Positions 14,536 through 14,784 of a stretch of 14,784 nt of DNA are shown here, in pieces. The DNA lies in assembly GCA_031413115.1 (NCBI GenBank), contig JANOEH010000228.1:1-14784 (forward strand), in the 5' to 3' direction. The notes below the pieces were generated by a model. That model saw only the letters and a program-made list of their open reading frames with translations, ran no database searches and was not told the origin of the DNA. This DNA is from JANPEF01 sp031413115. GTDB lineage: Bacteria > Eisenbacteria > RBG-16-71-46 > DASYSL01. The position numbers and the translations under genes were made by a program. The first letter of the stretch is position 1; the number at the start of each line of letters is the position of its first letter.

Positions 14536-14784
14536 TTGTCCACCATCGAGACGTCACCATGGCAGGCGTCGTCGCCGGCCTATGGGGATATCCTTGGCGC
14601 GACCGGGAAGATGCAGCGCATCTTCCGGCTCGTTGGCAAGGTTGCCCCGACCGAGAGCACCGTTCTCATCCTCGGAGAGAGCGGCACGGGCAAGGAACTC
14701 ATCGCCCGGGCGCTGCATCTCCAGAGCAAGCGTGCGCAGGGTGCCTTCGTGCCCGTCAACTGCGCGTCGCTCCCTGAAAACCTG
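14536..14784 (+). CDS. partial sigma54-dependent activator (AAA+ domain), cut by window end
   Basis: The last 83 codons encode the start of an NtrC/PspF-type AAA+ domain: YGDILGATGKMQRIFRLVGKV, then APTESTVLILGESGTGKE (Walker A at about 47-54 from the chosen start), IARALH and FVPVNCASLPENL. The frame is open only back to a stop at 14431-14433, so there is no room for an N-terminal receiver domain. The TTG at 14536 (MSTIETSPWQ) is preceded by GGAAGG and GCAGGG tracts; a CTG at 14491 is an alternative. The gene starts 58 bases after the L,D-transpeptidase and may be co-transcribed. A poor promoter candidate (TTGACG at 14474, 17 bases, CACATT) overlaps the transpeptidase stop. The rest of the protein lies outside the window. 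Confidence 0.8.
   Translation, partial: MSTIETSPWQASSPAYGDILGATGKMQRIFRLVGKVAPTESTVLILGESGTGKELIARALHLQSKRAQGAFVPVNCASLPENL

Noticed and set aside
14493..14777. 94-codon plus-strand frame at the right edge
   Set aside because: It is a shadow of the real AAA+ frame, which is recognised by GESGTGKE and its flanking motifs in another frame.

Overview
The window is about 14.8 kb of very GC-rich bacterial chromosome. The protein-coding blocks run at roughly 70-77% G+C by hand count of sample lines. Genes are tightly packed, start codons are often GTG or TTG, and several genes overlap by ATGA or TGATG. Two secreted proteins carry features common in uncultured FCB-affiliated and Eisenbacteria-like lineages: a surface protein ending in a FlgD-Ig-like/Por-like C-terminal domain, and a P-domain protein ending in a short SWGQVKNIYR tail. 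An Eisenbacteria/FCB-type origin is therefore my best guess. It is an inference, not a demonstration. I see no rRNA, tRNA, CRISPR array, prophage or transposase.

Layout. 90-2714 (+): a large exported beta-rich surface protein with Calx-beta, Ig-like and FlgD-like C-terminal domains. 2719-4640 (-): the molybdenum-cofactor genes moaC and moeA, overlapping by 4 bases. They converge on the surface gene with only 4 bases between the stop codons. moaC appears to have a sigma70-type promoter that would give a leaderless mRNA. 4702-5418 (-): a HicB/HicA toxin-antitoxin-like pair whose HicB has an N-terminal zinc ribbon. The region has lower G+C and is bracketed by a 12-bp direct repeat.

5767-11657 (+): a four-gene, translationally coupled operon. 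It encodes a multi-pass membrane protein, a family-5 (oligopeptide/nickel-type) periplasmic solute-binding protein with an extra N-terminal domain, a membrane histidine kinase, and an NtrC-type sigma54-dependent response regulator. No transport permease or ATPase is linked. The simplest reading is a sensory unit in which the binding protein reports to the kinase.

11658-11836: a convergent spacer with four perfect 9-bp-spaced CGTAC repeats and GC-rich hairpins. 11837-12664 (-): a secreted DUF4198 protein whose mature N-terminus would be histidine. 12801-13529 (-): a secreted, cysteine-rich P-domain protein with a clear downstream terminator. Divergent from it, 13869-14477 (+) encodes a secreted L,D-transpeptidase (YkuD). 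At the right edge a second sigma54 activator begins at about 14536. It has no room for an N-terminal receiver domain and is cut by the window end.

The most unusual elements are the solute-binding-protein/two-component operon, the zinc-ribbon HicB module in its low-GC island, the 9-bp repeat array, and the possible C-terminal tail of the P-domain protein.
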